Under the pieces are notes generated by a model, which saw only the letters and a program-made list of their open reading frames with translations, did not search any database and had not been told where the DNA came from. From NCBI RefSeq assembly GCF_026283925.1, contig NZ_JAPDPF010000002.1, forward strand, positions 1 through 64,000: a DNA stretch of 64,000 nt. Reading direction: 5' to 3'. Numbering within the stretch: position 1 is the stretch's first letter; each line of letters starts with the position of its first letter. The stretch is from Dyella halodurans (GTDB lineage Bacteria; Pseudomonadota; Gammaproteobacteria; Xanthomonadales; Rhodanobacteraceae). The translations under genes and the position numbers were made by a program. Positions 8,718 to 26,000 of this stretch are shown here, piece after piece.

Positions 8718-10076
8718 TCATGGCGGCAGTTCCGATACCGTCACGCGCGTCTTGCCGGTATGGGTCAAGGGGATATCGTCGACGAAGTGGCAGTCGAGCT
8801 CGATGCTGTCGCCAAGCACCTTGCGGACCTCATGGCGGATCATGGCCAACGATTCCTCGTTGAATGCCGCGTCGCGCACGATGGATAGGTCAAGTCGTTC
8901 GAGCTGTCGTTGCACCAGCTGGAAGCGCGCGATGCCCGGTACATCCTTCAACATATGGGGAAAGAATTCGCCGGGGAGATAGCGGCCGTCCGCGGTACGG
9001 ATCGCGTCGAGCACGCGTCCATCGATGCGGGCGAGCAGCGGCAGTCCGCGTCCGCAGGCGCAGCGTTCGGCGCTAGCGGTCGCCATGTCGCCATTGAGAT
9101 AGCGTATGAAGGGCATGCCATAGTTGAACAGATCGGTGATGGCCACCTGCCCGTGATCGGATGCGGACGGAGTGCCATCGGTATCGACCAGCTCCAGCAG
9201 CAAATGGTCGGCGTTGACATGCAGGCCTTGGCGCTGTTCGCATTCGGCGGCGATCAGCATGAATTCGCGACAGCCATAGGTGTTGAATACCGGGCAGCCA
9301 AACGCCTGCTCGATGGTCTGGCGCTGAAACTCGTGCAGCGCCTCGGCACCGCCGATCACAGCCTGGGCCCGATATGGGGTTCGCCCGGTTTCCAGCAGCC
9401 ACTGCGCCATGCGCATCAGCGGGCCTACATAGCCCACGATGATCTCGGGTCGGTAGCGGTCGATGGCGTCGGCGTACGAGGCCATGTTCGCTTCCGTCAT
9501 ATGGAAACTGTTGAGCATGCGCCGCGCGAACGCCGCGTTGTAGAGGCGGTCCTTGAGCTGGTGGGCGCGACTGGGTTCACCGACCGCGCCGCCCCACAGG
9601 TACAGGGTGCGCTTGCCCATGCGTGAGCCGGCCCAGGCGTAGCCGCGCCACATCACCGCCACGCGGCGTTCGTTGCTTTCGCGCGTATAGCCGAAGCGCA
9701 GCGGCTCGCCGGTGGAGCCGCCGGTGGCCTTGTAGAGCAGGCGCCCGCGCCAGCTTTCCGCCACCAGCTCGTCGGCATGTTCGCGAATATCGGCCTTGGT
9801 GAGTGGCGGCAGGCGCGCGTAGTCGTCCAGGTTCTTGATGTCCCCCGGGGTGACGCCAAGTGCCCGCCAGCGGCTGCGGTAATAAGGCACCTCGCGATGG
9901 CAGTGTTCGAGCAGGCGCTTGAGCCGTTCGAACTGCAGCGCGGCCACCCGCTCCGGCGCCAGCCATTGGTCGTGTTCGTAGGCGGCGAGCCAGGCCAGGG
10001 TGCCGCGCCGACGCAGTCCGGACTCGTAAGCCGGATAGAGCACGTGGCGGAACGCTTGCTCGTACCAGCCGCTCAT
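8718..10076 (-). CDS. CapK/PaaK-like AMP-forming ligase, copy 2
   Basis: Also 452 residues and closely similar to copy 1 along its whole length, so the pair is a tandem duplication that has diverged. It has KATGGSTGEP (ATP loop), YGCREF, RYLNGD and the terminal T-G-K-T-R motif, so both catalytic lobes look intact. A conserved CxCGRGLPLL segment is shared by both copies. The ATG at 10074-10076 has AGGGAG about nine bases upstream. Its likely job is activating an acyl or aminoacyl group for decoration of the glycan, or loading a carrier protein in trans; the sequence does not decide between these. Confidence 0.82.
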   Translation of the reverse strand: MSGWYEQAFRHVLYPAYESGLRRRGTLAWLAAYEHDQWLAPERVAALQFERLKRLLEHCHREVPYYRSRWRALGVTPGDIKNLDDYARLPPLTKADIREHADELVAESWRGRLLYKATGGSTGEPLRFGYTRESNERRVAVMWRGYAWAGSRMGKRTLYLWGGAVGEPSRAHQLKDRLYNAAFARRMLNSFHMTEANMASYADAIDRYRPEIIVGYVGPLMRMAQWLLETGRTPYRAQAVIGGAEALHEFQRQTIEQAFGCPVFNTYGCREFMLIAAECEQRQGLHVNADHLLLELVDTDGTPSASDHGQVAITDLFNYGMPFIRYLNGDMATASAERCACGRGLPLLARIDGRVLDAIRTADGRYLPGEFFPHMLKDVPGIARFQLVQRQLERLDLSIVRDAAFNEESLAMIRHEVRKVLGDSIELDCHFVDDIPLTHTGKTRVTVSELPP

Positions 10077-10152
10077 CGCGTGGGGCTCCCTGGGACATTG
10101 GCGACAGGGACGGTCGCGCCTGCTCGATCGGGCGGGTTTGCGCGCATGGCGT

Positions 10153-11418
10153 TCATCCGGAGGTCTTCAGCAGGACGGCGACCAGTACGAACAGGCCCAC
10201 GATGCTGCCCATGGCCGCCGGCACCCATCGCCACCATTCCTTGCCCAGGGTGAAACCACGCAGGTCGGGCAGGCGCTGGCGAGCACCCACGTAGTGACCG
10301 GTGACCATAGCGATGATCAGGTACATCACCACCGTATAGCTGCGGCTGAGAAAGAAGGCGGCGGTGAACAAGCCGCACAGCGACAGCAGCAGGGTCAGCG
10401 CGATGGCCCGTTCACGCCGTAGCTGGACGGGCTGGATGGGATCGCCAGCCTCGGCAGGGGCGTAGCGCAGCAGGGTCAACATCATCCAGAAGCTGTAGCA
10501 GACGAAGGCCAGCCACAGGGCGTAGCCGACGAAGCCGGTCTCGGCCAGCACCAGGACAAAGGAATTGTGCGCGGTCAGGTCGTTGTATTCGGTGAAGTTG
10601 CCCGCGCCTACGCCAAAGATCGGATGCGAGGTGAACAGGTGCATGCCGGTATACCAGGCATCCACGCGGCCACTGGCGGACTCCTCGCCGGCATCGAGTT
10701 CCTGCATGCGCGACGACAGCAGCTTCATGCCCGCCAGGCCTGCCGCGGCGAGCGTGCCGGCGATCACCGCACCGCGGCGCCGCCAGAGATACACGCCGGC
10801 CACCATCAGCACGGCGAGCAGCGCGCCGCGCGAATTGGTCAGGTAGACCCCATACAACAGCAAGGCGCTGCAGCCGAGCCAGAACAGGCGTCCGAGAAAG
10901 CCACCGTGGCGGCTGAGCAGAACCGACATGGGCAACGCCGCGGCAAACAGCAAGCCGAGATCGTTGGGATCGTTGAAGATGCCCACGTACTGGATGCGAC
11001 CATCCTCGCCGATCGGCGTGCCGGTCCAACCGATGCCGGTCCTGGCCTGCTGGATGCCGTGGACGGCCAGCACGGCCGAGCACAGCACGATCACGGCCAT
11101 GGAGATCAACAGACGGCGGGGCTGCGTGCAGGCGGCCGCGAACACGAAGAAGGCGATCACCACGGGACCGAATTTCTGTAGCTGGTCGAGCGCACCGCCG
11201 AACCAGCCGTTGACCGCCGTCGATATCATCAGCACGACCAGAAAGATCGGCAGTATCACGAACTGGGGTGCGGCAAAGGTCTTGGCGCTGGAAGCCAGCC
11301 AGCTGGCAAAGGCCAGCACCAGCACCACCGACAACACCGGCACGCCAACCAGCGCCGGCATATAGTCCTGCGGCCTGACGATGGTCAGGACCACGTAGAG
11401 CAGGATCAGTGGGAACAT
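10153..11418 (-). CDS. O-antigen ligase / Wzy-like polytopic membrane protein
   Basis: The protein has 421 residues with about ten hydrophobic segments and a large periplasmic loop in the second half, including GVGAGNFTEYND and AHNSFVLVLAETG. The H-N-S-F-x-x-x-x-x-E-T-G pattern is the hallmark of the WaaL/Wzy-like superfamily, which transfers or polymerises undecaprenyl-linked glycans in the periplasm. The opening MFPLILLYVVLTIVRPQDY resembles exosortase-associated O-ligases. The ATG at 11416-11418 has AGGAG five bases upstream and lies 13 bases inside the upstream deacetylase gene. It may be the polymerase of this locus, since no other Wzy is present. Confidence 0.8.
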   Translation of the reverse strand: MFPLILLYVVLTIVRPQDYMPALVGVPVLSVVLVLAFASWLASSAKTFAAPQFVILPIFLVVLMISTAVNGWFGGALDQLQKFGPVVIAFFVFAAACTQPRRLLISMAVIVLCSAVLAVHGIQQARTGIGWTGTPIGEDGRIQYVGIFNDPNDLGLLFAAALPMSVLLSRHGGFLGRLFWLGCSALLLYGVYLTNSRGALLAVLMVAGVYLWRRRGAVIAGTLAAAGLAGMKLLSSRMQELDAGEESASGRVDAWYTGMHLFTSHPIFGVGAGNFTEYNDLTAHNSFVLVLAETGFVGYALWLAFVCYSFWMMLTLLRYAPAEAGDPIQPVQLRRERAIALTLLLSLCGLFTAAFFLSRSYTVVMYLIIAMVTGHYVGARQRLPDLRGFTLGKEWWRWVPAAMGSIVGLFVLVAVLLKTSG

Positions 11419-12515
11419 GTCCGCTCCTCGCCGCTCCCGCTCTGGTAGGTGGGCGTGGGGTAGCTCATCAGATGGGGCATGGTGAGCATGGAGGCGAACC
11501 AGCCCTTGCCCATGTTGCGTTCGATGGCCAGGCGATTGAGCGCGTAGCGATTCGAAGCGGGCTGGGGATTGGTCCCGCTCATATAGCTGCACGCCAACTG
11601 GAAACCGGCGTCGCGGGTAATGTCGATCACACGCTCGTCAAACGCACGCATGCTTCCCACCGGATAGGACATCAGCAGCGGCATCGTGCCGAGCTCGCGT
11701 TCCAGGGCCGCCTTGGAATCGAGCACTTCGCCTTCGAGCGCCGCCTGCGGGAGCTTGGACAACATCCAGTGGTGGACGCCATGCGAGCCGATCTCGAAAC
11801 CGGCCGCGTGCATTTCGCGAATCTGCTCCCAGGACATGGGGCGACAATCGGGTGGGGCCGTGTCCGAGGGTATCCGCCACTCCTGCTCGAGCCGCTGGAT
11901 CATGGCGGCCTGCTCGAGCGCACCCAGTTCCTTCATCCGGCACAGCACCTCGGTAGCGAGGGCACGACGCCCCTGGCGATCAGGCGGCAGTGCCATGTCC
12001 AGGCCCAGCTCCGGCAGCACCAGCTGCTGCGCGGCGGTGACCAGGATCATGTGCACCAGCCAGTCGTAGGCGTAGGGTCGGCCGCTGTCGATGTGCCCGG
12101 TGGATACGAAGAACGTGGCGGGTACGCCGAGCTCGCGCAGGATCGGAAACGCGATGCGGTAGTTGTCGTCGTAGCCATCGTCGAAGGTCACCACGACCGT
12201 ATCGGCCGGCAGCGACTTGCCATCGTTCAGCGCGGCGGCGACATCACTCAGTCGCATCGGGTTATAGCGCTGCTTCAGCAACAGCATTTGCTCGCGGAAG
12301 CGATCCGGCGGCGCGCTGATCAGTTCGAGGTCGAACTCGTACGTCGCGGGGTCGGGCAGCGGCATGATGCGGTGGTAGGCGAGGATGCGCAGGTCCTTTT
12401 GCAGCCATGAGCGGACCCGCTGCAGCGAATGCAGCAGACCGCTGCTGTAGCACAGCTCGCCCAGTTGCCCACGCAGGCCGACAGCCAGGCCGCGGTCCTC
12501 CGTCTGTATCACCAT
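11406..12515 (-). CDS. Polysaccharide deacetylase, larger form
   Basis: The 369-residue protein belongs to the NodB/CE4 type. The order is ILAYHRI (about 44-50), VTFDDGYDDN (109-118, D112/D113), VPATFFVSTG and EIGSHGVHHW, giving the metal triad Asp-His-His, then SYPVGSMRAFD. An extra N-terminal region of about 40 residues has no signal peptide. The start at 12513-12515 overlaps the GT2 stop by seven bases. Together with the 213-residue deacetylase it implies that amino-sugar residues are de-acetylated during assembly, exposing amines. Confidence 0.83.
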   Translation of the reverse strand: MVIQTEDRGLAVGLRGQLGELCYSSGLLHSLQRVRSWLQKDLRILAYHRIMPLPDPATYEFDLELISAPPDRFREQMLLLKQRYNPMRLSDVAAALNDGKSLPADTVVVTFDDGYDDNYRIAFPILRELGVPATFFVSTGHIDSGRPYAYDWLVHMILVTAAQQLVLPELGLDMALPPDRQGRRALATEVLCRMKELGALEQAAMIQRLEQEWRIPSDTAPPDCRPMSWEQIREMHAAGFEIGSHGVHHWMLSKLPQAALEGEVLDSKAALERELGTMPLLMSYPVGSMRAFDERVIDITRDAGFQLACSYMSGTNPQPASNRYALNRLAIERNMGKGWFASMLTMPHLMSYPTPTYQSGSGEERTCSH

Positions 12516-13639
12516 GGCAGCGATCCCCGATTGCGGGCGAAGGCCACCAGCGCCTGCGCGGAAAACAGATTCAGATAGAAGAACGTCACGGCCAGGCGCA
12601 CCGGCAGCCAGCGCGTCAAGGTGGGCTGCAAGCGACCGGCTGCCACCAGGCAGGCACCTGCAAGCAGCAACGCCAGCGTGACGGCGCAAGCCGGGTGGCG
12701 TCGAACCAGCAAGGCCGACATCACGGCGACGGTCAGCAACAGCCACGGCGTCGCCAGGCGCAACAGCTTATGGCTGACAAAACGCAGCCAGACCGGATTG
12801 TCCTGCGGCGACAGCAGCCATGGGGCGAGGCGAATGAGCTGGCAATGGCCGACGAAATTGTGGATGCGGCGCTCGCGGTCTTCTTCCGGGTGTTGCACCA
12901 GTCGGTCCCAGGCCAGCGCCCGGGGTTCGAAAATCACGCGCCGCCCGCGCGCAATCACGCGCATCGGCACCAGCAGGTCGTCGAGCATCGTGGCCGGCGG
13001 CAAGGGCTCGTAGAGCTCGCGCCGAATGACGTAAAGCGCGTTGCTGACACCGATGGTCGAACCCGACCGGCTTTCGGCGAGCCGGATCTTTTTTTCGTAG
13101 CGCCAATAGGCGTCGACGCCTTCGGCGAACGCAGTCTCGTTATTCGCCGGCAGCAACTCTCCGCCGACCACGCCGACCATCGGGTCGGCGAGGTTGGCGA
13201 CGAGTTCGCGCAAGGCGATGGGCGCGAGTTTCTGGCGTACCTCGGTCAGCATCAACACGTCGCCACGCGCGCGGGCAACGGCACTGTTGAGGCAGACGGC
13301 CTTGCCGCGCCGGGGTACATAGTCGATCACGCGAACGCGCGGATCACCAGACTGGCGCGCCAAGGCGGCGGTCCCGTCGCGGCAGCCGTCGCAGACCACG
13401 ATGATCTCCAGCCGGTCCTGCGGATAGTTGAGCGTGTCGAGGTTGGCGAGTTTCGACTGGATGTAGGCCGCGCCGTTTTGCACCACCATGATCACGCTGA
13501 CCGACGGCGTCAGCGGCTGCTTGTCCACCCGCCGTGGGCTTAGCCGAGCGAGCAGCAGGATTCCCACGGGATAGCCTACGAAGACATAGGCCAGCAGCCA
13601 ACTGGAAGCGAGAAACGCGGCGTAAGCCAGCGAGCTCAT
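12509..13639 (-). CDS. Membrane glycosyltransferase family 2
   Basis: The protein has 376 residues with an N-terminal membrane helix (about 5-30), a GT2 catalytic domain and two to three C-terminal helices (about 285-360), the layout of processive-type or EpsF-like GT2 enzymes. Motifs: VSVIMVVQNGA, VVCDGCRDGT for the nucleotide, and L-T-E-V-R-Q where relatives normally have a DxD-type aspartate. GGEL and E-R-R-I-H-N (the QxxRW position) follow. The replacement of the metal-binding Asp by Glu is unusual and may affect the metal preference. It begins 30 bases after the NRPS gene on the same strand, so the assembly-line genes and the sugar genes share a transcript. Confidence 0.8.
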   Translation of the reverse strand: MSSLAYAAFLASSWLLAYVFVGYPVGILLLARLSPRRVDKQPLTPSVSVIMVVQNGAAYIQSKLANLDTLNYPQDRLEIIVVCDGCRDGTAALARQSGDPRVRVIDYVPRRGKAVCLNSAVARARGDVLMLTEVRQKLAPIALRELVANLADPMVGVVGGELLPANNETAFAEGVDAYWRYEKKIRLAESRSGSTIGVSNALYVIRRELYEPLPPATMLDDLLVPMRVIARGRRVIFEPRALAWDRLVQHPEEDRERRIHNFVGHCQLIRLAPWLLSPQDNPVWLRFVSHKLLRLATPWLLLTVAVMSALLVRRHPACAVTLALLLAGACLVAAGRLQPTLTRWLPVRLAVTFFYLNLFSAQALVAFARNRGSLPW

Positions 13640-13669
13640 ATCGGTCTCCCCCGAACCGAAGCGTTCATA

Positions 13670-20085
<6,416 letters not shown>

Positions 20086-20089
<4 letters not shown>

Positions 20090-23000
20090 GCGTTGACCCT
20101 CATGTACTTGCCCGGCGCGTCAGGATTGGGCACGAACCAGGCCGGGTTGCCGTCCGGGTCTTTGCCCAGGCGCGCGCCGGTGACCGGTGGGCGGCTGGCG
20201 TCGAAGGCCAGGGCCTCGACGTTCTTGCGGCGTGGCAGGAACTCGGCTTCCTGCATCTCCAGCACGGATTCCTTGAAGGCCTTGGCGATGGCGACGAAGT
20301 CCTGTTCCGCATGCGCGGTGGTGAAGAAGCAGGGGAAGTTGTCCAGCACATGGATGCCGCGGCTGCGCATCATGGCGAACAGCAGGTCCTGCAACGGATG
20401 GTCTTCGGTAAAGCTGGTCTTCCATACCGAGGCGAAATGCACCAGCTTGATCGGCGCACCGACGCCGGCGCAGAACGCATTGAGCTCGTCCATCAGCAGT
20501 GCCGTGCGCGCATTGAGCCGTTCCTGCAGGGCGGAGCCGGCGCTCTTGAGGTGATCGAGCACGGCGTGCGCGGCAGCGAGGGCGAGCGGGTGCCGCACGA
20601 AGGTGCCGGCAAAATAGGTCACGCCCACCGTGGGAATCGAGGCATCGCCGTACTGCCAGCCGCCACCGTCCAGCGCATCCATATAGCGACGCTTGCCGGC
20701 GATCACGCCGATCGGGAAGCCGCCGCCGACCACCTTGCCGTACGAGGCCAGGTCCGCATCGATGCCGAGCACGGCCTGCGCGCCGCGCGGATGCGCGCGG
20801 AAGCCGGTGACCACTTCGTCGAAGATCAGCAAGGCGCCGGCATCGGCGGTAATGGCGCGCAGCTCCTTGAGGAAGTCGCGCGGCTGGAAGTCGGGACGGC
20901 GGCTCTGCACCGGCTCGACCAGCACGGCGGCGATGCTGGAGGCGCGCTCGCGGATGATCGCCAGCGATTCCGGCGTGCCGTAGTCCAGCACCAGCACGTT
21001 TTCCGAGGTGTTGCGCAGGATGCCGGGCGCGGCAGGCACCGAGCGCAGCTTCTTGGTCCCGCGCACGATCACTTCATCGAAGATGCCGTGGTAGGAGCCG
21101 GTGAAGATCACCAGGGTGTCGCGGCCGGTAACGGTACGGGCGATGCGCACCGTGCCCATCACTGCTTCGGATCCCGTGTTGCACAGCGCCGCGCGATCGA
21201 ATCCCGTGAGCTCGCAGATCTGCTCGGCGACCTCGCCCGCGAGCGGATGCTGCGGACCGATCTCGTAGCCCGCGTCGAGTTGGCGGCGCACGGCGTCGAT
21301 CACGAACTCCGGCTGCCAGCCGAACAGATTCATGCCGAAGCCGTTGAGCGCATCGACGTACTCGTTGCCGTCGAGGTCCCACACCTTCGAGCCCTTGGAG
21401 CGATTCACCACGATCTGGTAGATCATTTCCTTGAGCAACGGGCGGAAGCCGTTCACCACGCGCGGATCGGCCAGGTGGTCGCGGTGGCGCTGGGTGTATT
21501 CCTTGGACGCCCGCGTGCGGTCGATATAACGGCGCATGAAGGCGTCCAGCCGGGCCCGCTGGCGCTCGGTCAGTTCGGTATGGGTGGAATGGATGCGCGC
21601 AATGGCGCCAAAGGCTTTCTTGACGTCGTACGTGGTATGCGCGAGCGCAGCGTCTTCGTCCTGCACCGGTAACTCGGACGGCTTGGCCGTCGCCTCGGCC
21701 GCGATGGCTGGCGCAGCCGCTGCCGCCGGCATCGGCACCGACACGGGCGCGGCGGCGGCCGCCACCATCGGCGCGCCGGTGGCTGCGGCGGCCAGGAGCG
21801 CGAGTTGCTGCTGCATGATCAGCATCTGTTGCTGGATCACGTCCTGCATCACGTTGCCGCCTGCCATGGGCTGGATGGCGATCGGGCTCGCGGCGCTGAT
21901 CGCGCTGGCAGGAGCTGCCGCAGGCAAGGGCGCGGCCGGTGCGCTGGTATCCGGCGGCAACAACTGATCGATATGCATGGCAAGACGCTCGAAGGTGGAG
22001 AACGACTCCATCAATTCGCGGAACGTGATCTTGAGCGCGAAGGTCTTCTGCAATTGCAGGGCCACCTGGGTGAGGGCCAGCGAATCGAGCCCAAGCTCGA
22101 CAAAGCCTGAGGTCGGGTCGGCACCCTGCAACTCGGCACCCGACACGTCCTCGAACAAATCGGTGAGTTGGGCGACGAGTCGGGTATGGCGTGCAGAGCC
22201 GGCGGTCGCGCCGGTGAGGTTGGCATCCATGAAACTCTCCGCGGGAAGTGCAGATGGCGTGGTGAACAAGGGAACGACCTTGGCTACGACGGGTTCGATC
22301 GTCACCGCTGCCGGCGCGATGACTGGGGCTGCGACGGAAGGCAGCGCGTCGACCCAATGGCGTTTGCGCTCGAACGGATAGGTCGGCAGGCGCACGCGCA
22401 TGCGGCGCTGGCGACGATCGAGTCCAGCTACGTCGACGCTGGCGCCGGCGCACCACAACTGGCCCAGGGCCTCGAGCCACGCGCTGCGTTCGTTGTCGTG
22501 CGCGTCGGCGAGCGAGGGCAGCACGATATGCGGGCGGCTCTGTGGATGCTGCCGCGCCAGCGTGGTCAAGGCCGTACGCGGCCCGACTTCGAGCAGCACC
22601 TGCTGTGGCTGTGCAAGCTGGGTCAGCAGTGCGGAGGAGAAGCGCACGGTGCCGCGAAGATGCCGCGTCCAGTAGTCGACCGACCTGGCCTCGTCATCGC
22701 CAAGTGCGTCACCGGTAAGCGTGGAGACGATGGGGATGGCCGGTGCCGACAACGCGACCTTGGCCACTTCCTGTCGGAACGGCTCCAGTGCGGGCTCCAT
22801 CATTGCCGAGTGGAACGCGTGCGAAGTCTGCAGCAGTCGGCAGGCAATGCTGCCGGCTTCCAGCGCGGCGCGGAAGCGCTCGATCTCGTCGGTGGTGCCG
22901 CTGACCACGCAGGCGTTCGGCGCGTTCTCGGCAGCCAGCTGCAGGGCTGCGGGCAAGCGCGGGGCCAGCTGCGTGGCATCCATGCGCACGGACAGCATCG

Positions 23001-26000
23001 ATCCAGGCGGCAGCGCCTGCATCAGGCGCCCACGTCGCGCCACCAGGCGTGCGCCGTCGGCGAGGCTCATGACCCCGCCCAGCACGGCAGCGACGAATTC
23101 ACCGACGCTGTGGCCGATCATTGCGACAGGGTGAACCCCGAAGCTCATCCAGAGCCTGGCCAGCGCATATTCGATGGCGAACGTGGCCGGCTGGGTCAGC
23201 GAGGTTTCGCGCAGCGCATCCACATCCTCGGCAAACATGCGCTCGCGCAGATCAAACGACAGCTCGTCGAGCAAGGCCTGCGCACATTCGTCGATGGCCG
23301 CGCGAAACGCAGGCTCGGTGCCGTAGAGCGCGCGACCCATGCCGGCGTACTGTGAGCCCTGGCCGGGGAACATGAAGACCACGCCAGGGGGTTGGCTGGC
23401 TGCGGCGCGTGGTGACGCAACAGCGGCTTGTTGCAGCCGGCTCACGGCATCCTCGGGCGTATTCGCGACCACGTGCAGGCGCTGCTGGAACGCCTTGCGT
23501 CCGTGCAACAAGGTATGGGCGACATCGGCGAGATTGGTGCCGGCTTGCGTCGCCAGGTATGCGCCCAGCCGGTCGGCCGCGTTGGCGATCGCACACGGGG
23601 AGCGTGCGGAAAGCAGCAACAACTGCGGGCCATCGGCGGCGTCTGATGGTGTTACGAGCGGCGCCTGCTCCAGGATCACATGCGCATTGGTGCCGCCTAC
23701 GCCGAACGAACTGACGCCGGCGCGCAGTGGTTCCGTACTGGCAGGCCAGTCGCGCAGCGTGTCGTTCACCACGAAGGGCGAGCCTGCGAAGTCGACCTTG
23801 GGATTGGTGGTCTGAAAATGCAGCGTCGGTGGCAGGACCCGGTCGCGCAATGACATCGCCGTCTTGATGACGCCGGTTGCGCCAGCGGCCATGACCAGGT
23901 GTCCTACATTGCTTTTCACCGAGCCGATCGCACAAAAGCCGCGTTCGTCAGTGCTCTGGCGGAAGGCAGCGGTAAGTCCTTCGATCTCGATGGGGTCGCC
24001 TAACGGAGTGGCTGTGCCATGCGCTTCCACGTAGGAGATCGAGCGGGCGTCGACGCCGGCATCGGCCAGCGCCATGGTGATCACGGCGGCCTGACCGGCG
24101 CTGCTGGGAGCGGTGAAGCTGGCCTTGAGGCCGCCATCGTTATTGATGGCGACGCCGCGAATCAGCGCAATGATGTCGTCGCCGTCGCGCTCGGCATCGG
24201 CAAGCCGCTTCAGCAGCAATACGGCGGCGCCGTCGCTGAACACCGTGCCCCTGGCGTCCGCGTCGAACGTGCGGGTGTGTCCATCGGGCGACAGCATCGA
24301 GCCTTCCTGCGACAGATAGCCACTGCGCGGCGGGCAGGTGATGGATGAGCCGCCGGCCAGGGCCATATCGCATTGCCCAGCGCGCAGCGCCGCCGTGGCC
24401 TGGCAAATCGCCACCAGCGAGGTCGAGCAGGCGGTGTTCATGCTGATCGCCGGGCCGGTGAGGTTGAGCTTGTGCGCGACGCGGGTGGCCAGGTAATCCT
24501 TTTCGTTGCCGAGCATCACCTGGAACGCGCCGAGCTTTTCGATCAGGTCGGGGCGGCTGCTGAGATGGCGTTGGAAGTAGGTGGCGTTGTGCATGCCGCC
24601 AAAGATGCCGACCGGTCCGTCATGCGCATCTGGCACGTAGCCGCCGCGCTCCATGCATTCCCAGCAAAGTTCCAGGAAGATCCGTTGCTGCGGATCGGTC
24701 AACTCGGCTTCGCGCGGCGACATGCCGAAGAAGGGCGCATCGAAATCCTCCACACCGTCGATCACGCCGCGCGCGGCGACATAGGCGGGATCGTTGCGCT
24801 CCGCGGCAGGCACGCCAGGATCGAGCTGGTCGGCGCTGAAATAGGTGATCGACTCGCGGCCGTCGCAGAGGTTTTGCCAGAACGTCTCCACGTCGCCCGC
24901 ACCCGGGAAGCGACCGGCCATGGCGATGATGGCGATGGGCTCGCCGCCGTCTGCACGACGACCACGCGCGATCCGCGAGGCGAGCGCGGAACGGCTGTCG
25001 CGTCCCTCGATCAGCGCCGCCAGCGCGGTGGGCGTGGGATCGCCGAAAAACGCAGCTACGGTGGGCCGATCCGATATCTCGGCATGAATGCGCGCCAGCG
25101 TGCGCACCGCGAGCAGCGAGTTGCCGCCGAGATCGAAGAAGTTGTCGTGCCGTCCGACCTGATCCAGGCCGAGCACCTCGGCAAACAGCTCGCACAGCTG
25201 TTGTTCCCGTGGGCCTGTCGGGGGCATATAGGCATCGGCCAGCTCGGGGCGGCTACCGTCCGGCGCCGGCAAGGCGCGGCGATCGAGCTTGCCATTCTGG
25301 GTGACCGGGAAGCGCTCCAGCCGCAGGTAAATGGCCGGCACCATGAATTCTGGCAGGTTGCGGGAAAGCTGTTCGCGCAGGTGACGTGCACTGACGGCGG
25401 CATCATCGGCGACGTAGTACGCGACGAGGCGCTTCTGGCCTGGCCGGTCTTCGCGCGCCAGCACGGCGCCGGCGCGCACGCCCGGCGTGCGTTGCAAGGC
25501 GGCTTCGATTTCGCCGAGCTCGATGCGGAAGCCACGAATCTTGACCTGGTTGTCGGCACGGCCAATGAATTCAACCACGCCTTGCGGCAGCCAGCGCACC
25601 AGGTCGCCGGTGCGATAGAGGCGATCACCAGGCGCGCCAAAGGGGTCGGCCACGAAGCGCTCCGCAGTCAGCTCGGGGCGCTCCAGGTAGCCGCGCGCCA
25701 GCCCGATGCCACCGATATACAGCTCACCGGCGACGCCCACGGGTACCAGCTCGCCCCGCGCATTGAGCACATGCAAGCTGGTGTCGGCGATGGGGCTGCC
25801 GATCGGTACGGAGCGCGCCTGCGCGTCGAACGCGCGGGGAATCGGAAACGTGGCGGAAAACGTGGTGCATTCGGTAGGGCCGTAGCCATTGATGATGACC
25901 ACGTCGGGCAGCGCGGCGTATGCCTTGAGTACATGCGGCACCGACAAGGCCTCGCCGCCAATCAACAGTTGCCGTAGTCCGCCCAGGCGGCTGGCATCGT

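Noticed and set aside
10073-10378. 101-codon minus-strand frame between the ligase-like gene and CapK copy 2
   Set aside because: Mostly overlaps the ligase-like gene in another frame; the non-overlapping part is 27 residues without a ribosome site.
24373-25977. 534-codon plus-strand frame opposite the A domain of the hybrid gene
   Set aside because: Antisense shadow of the adenylation and KS region; no independent coding signal.
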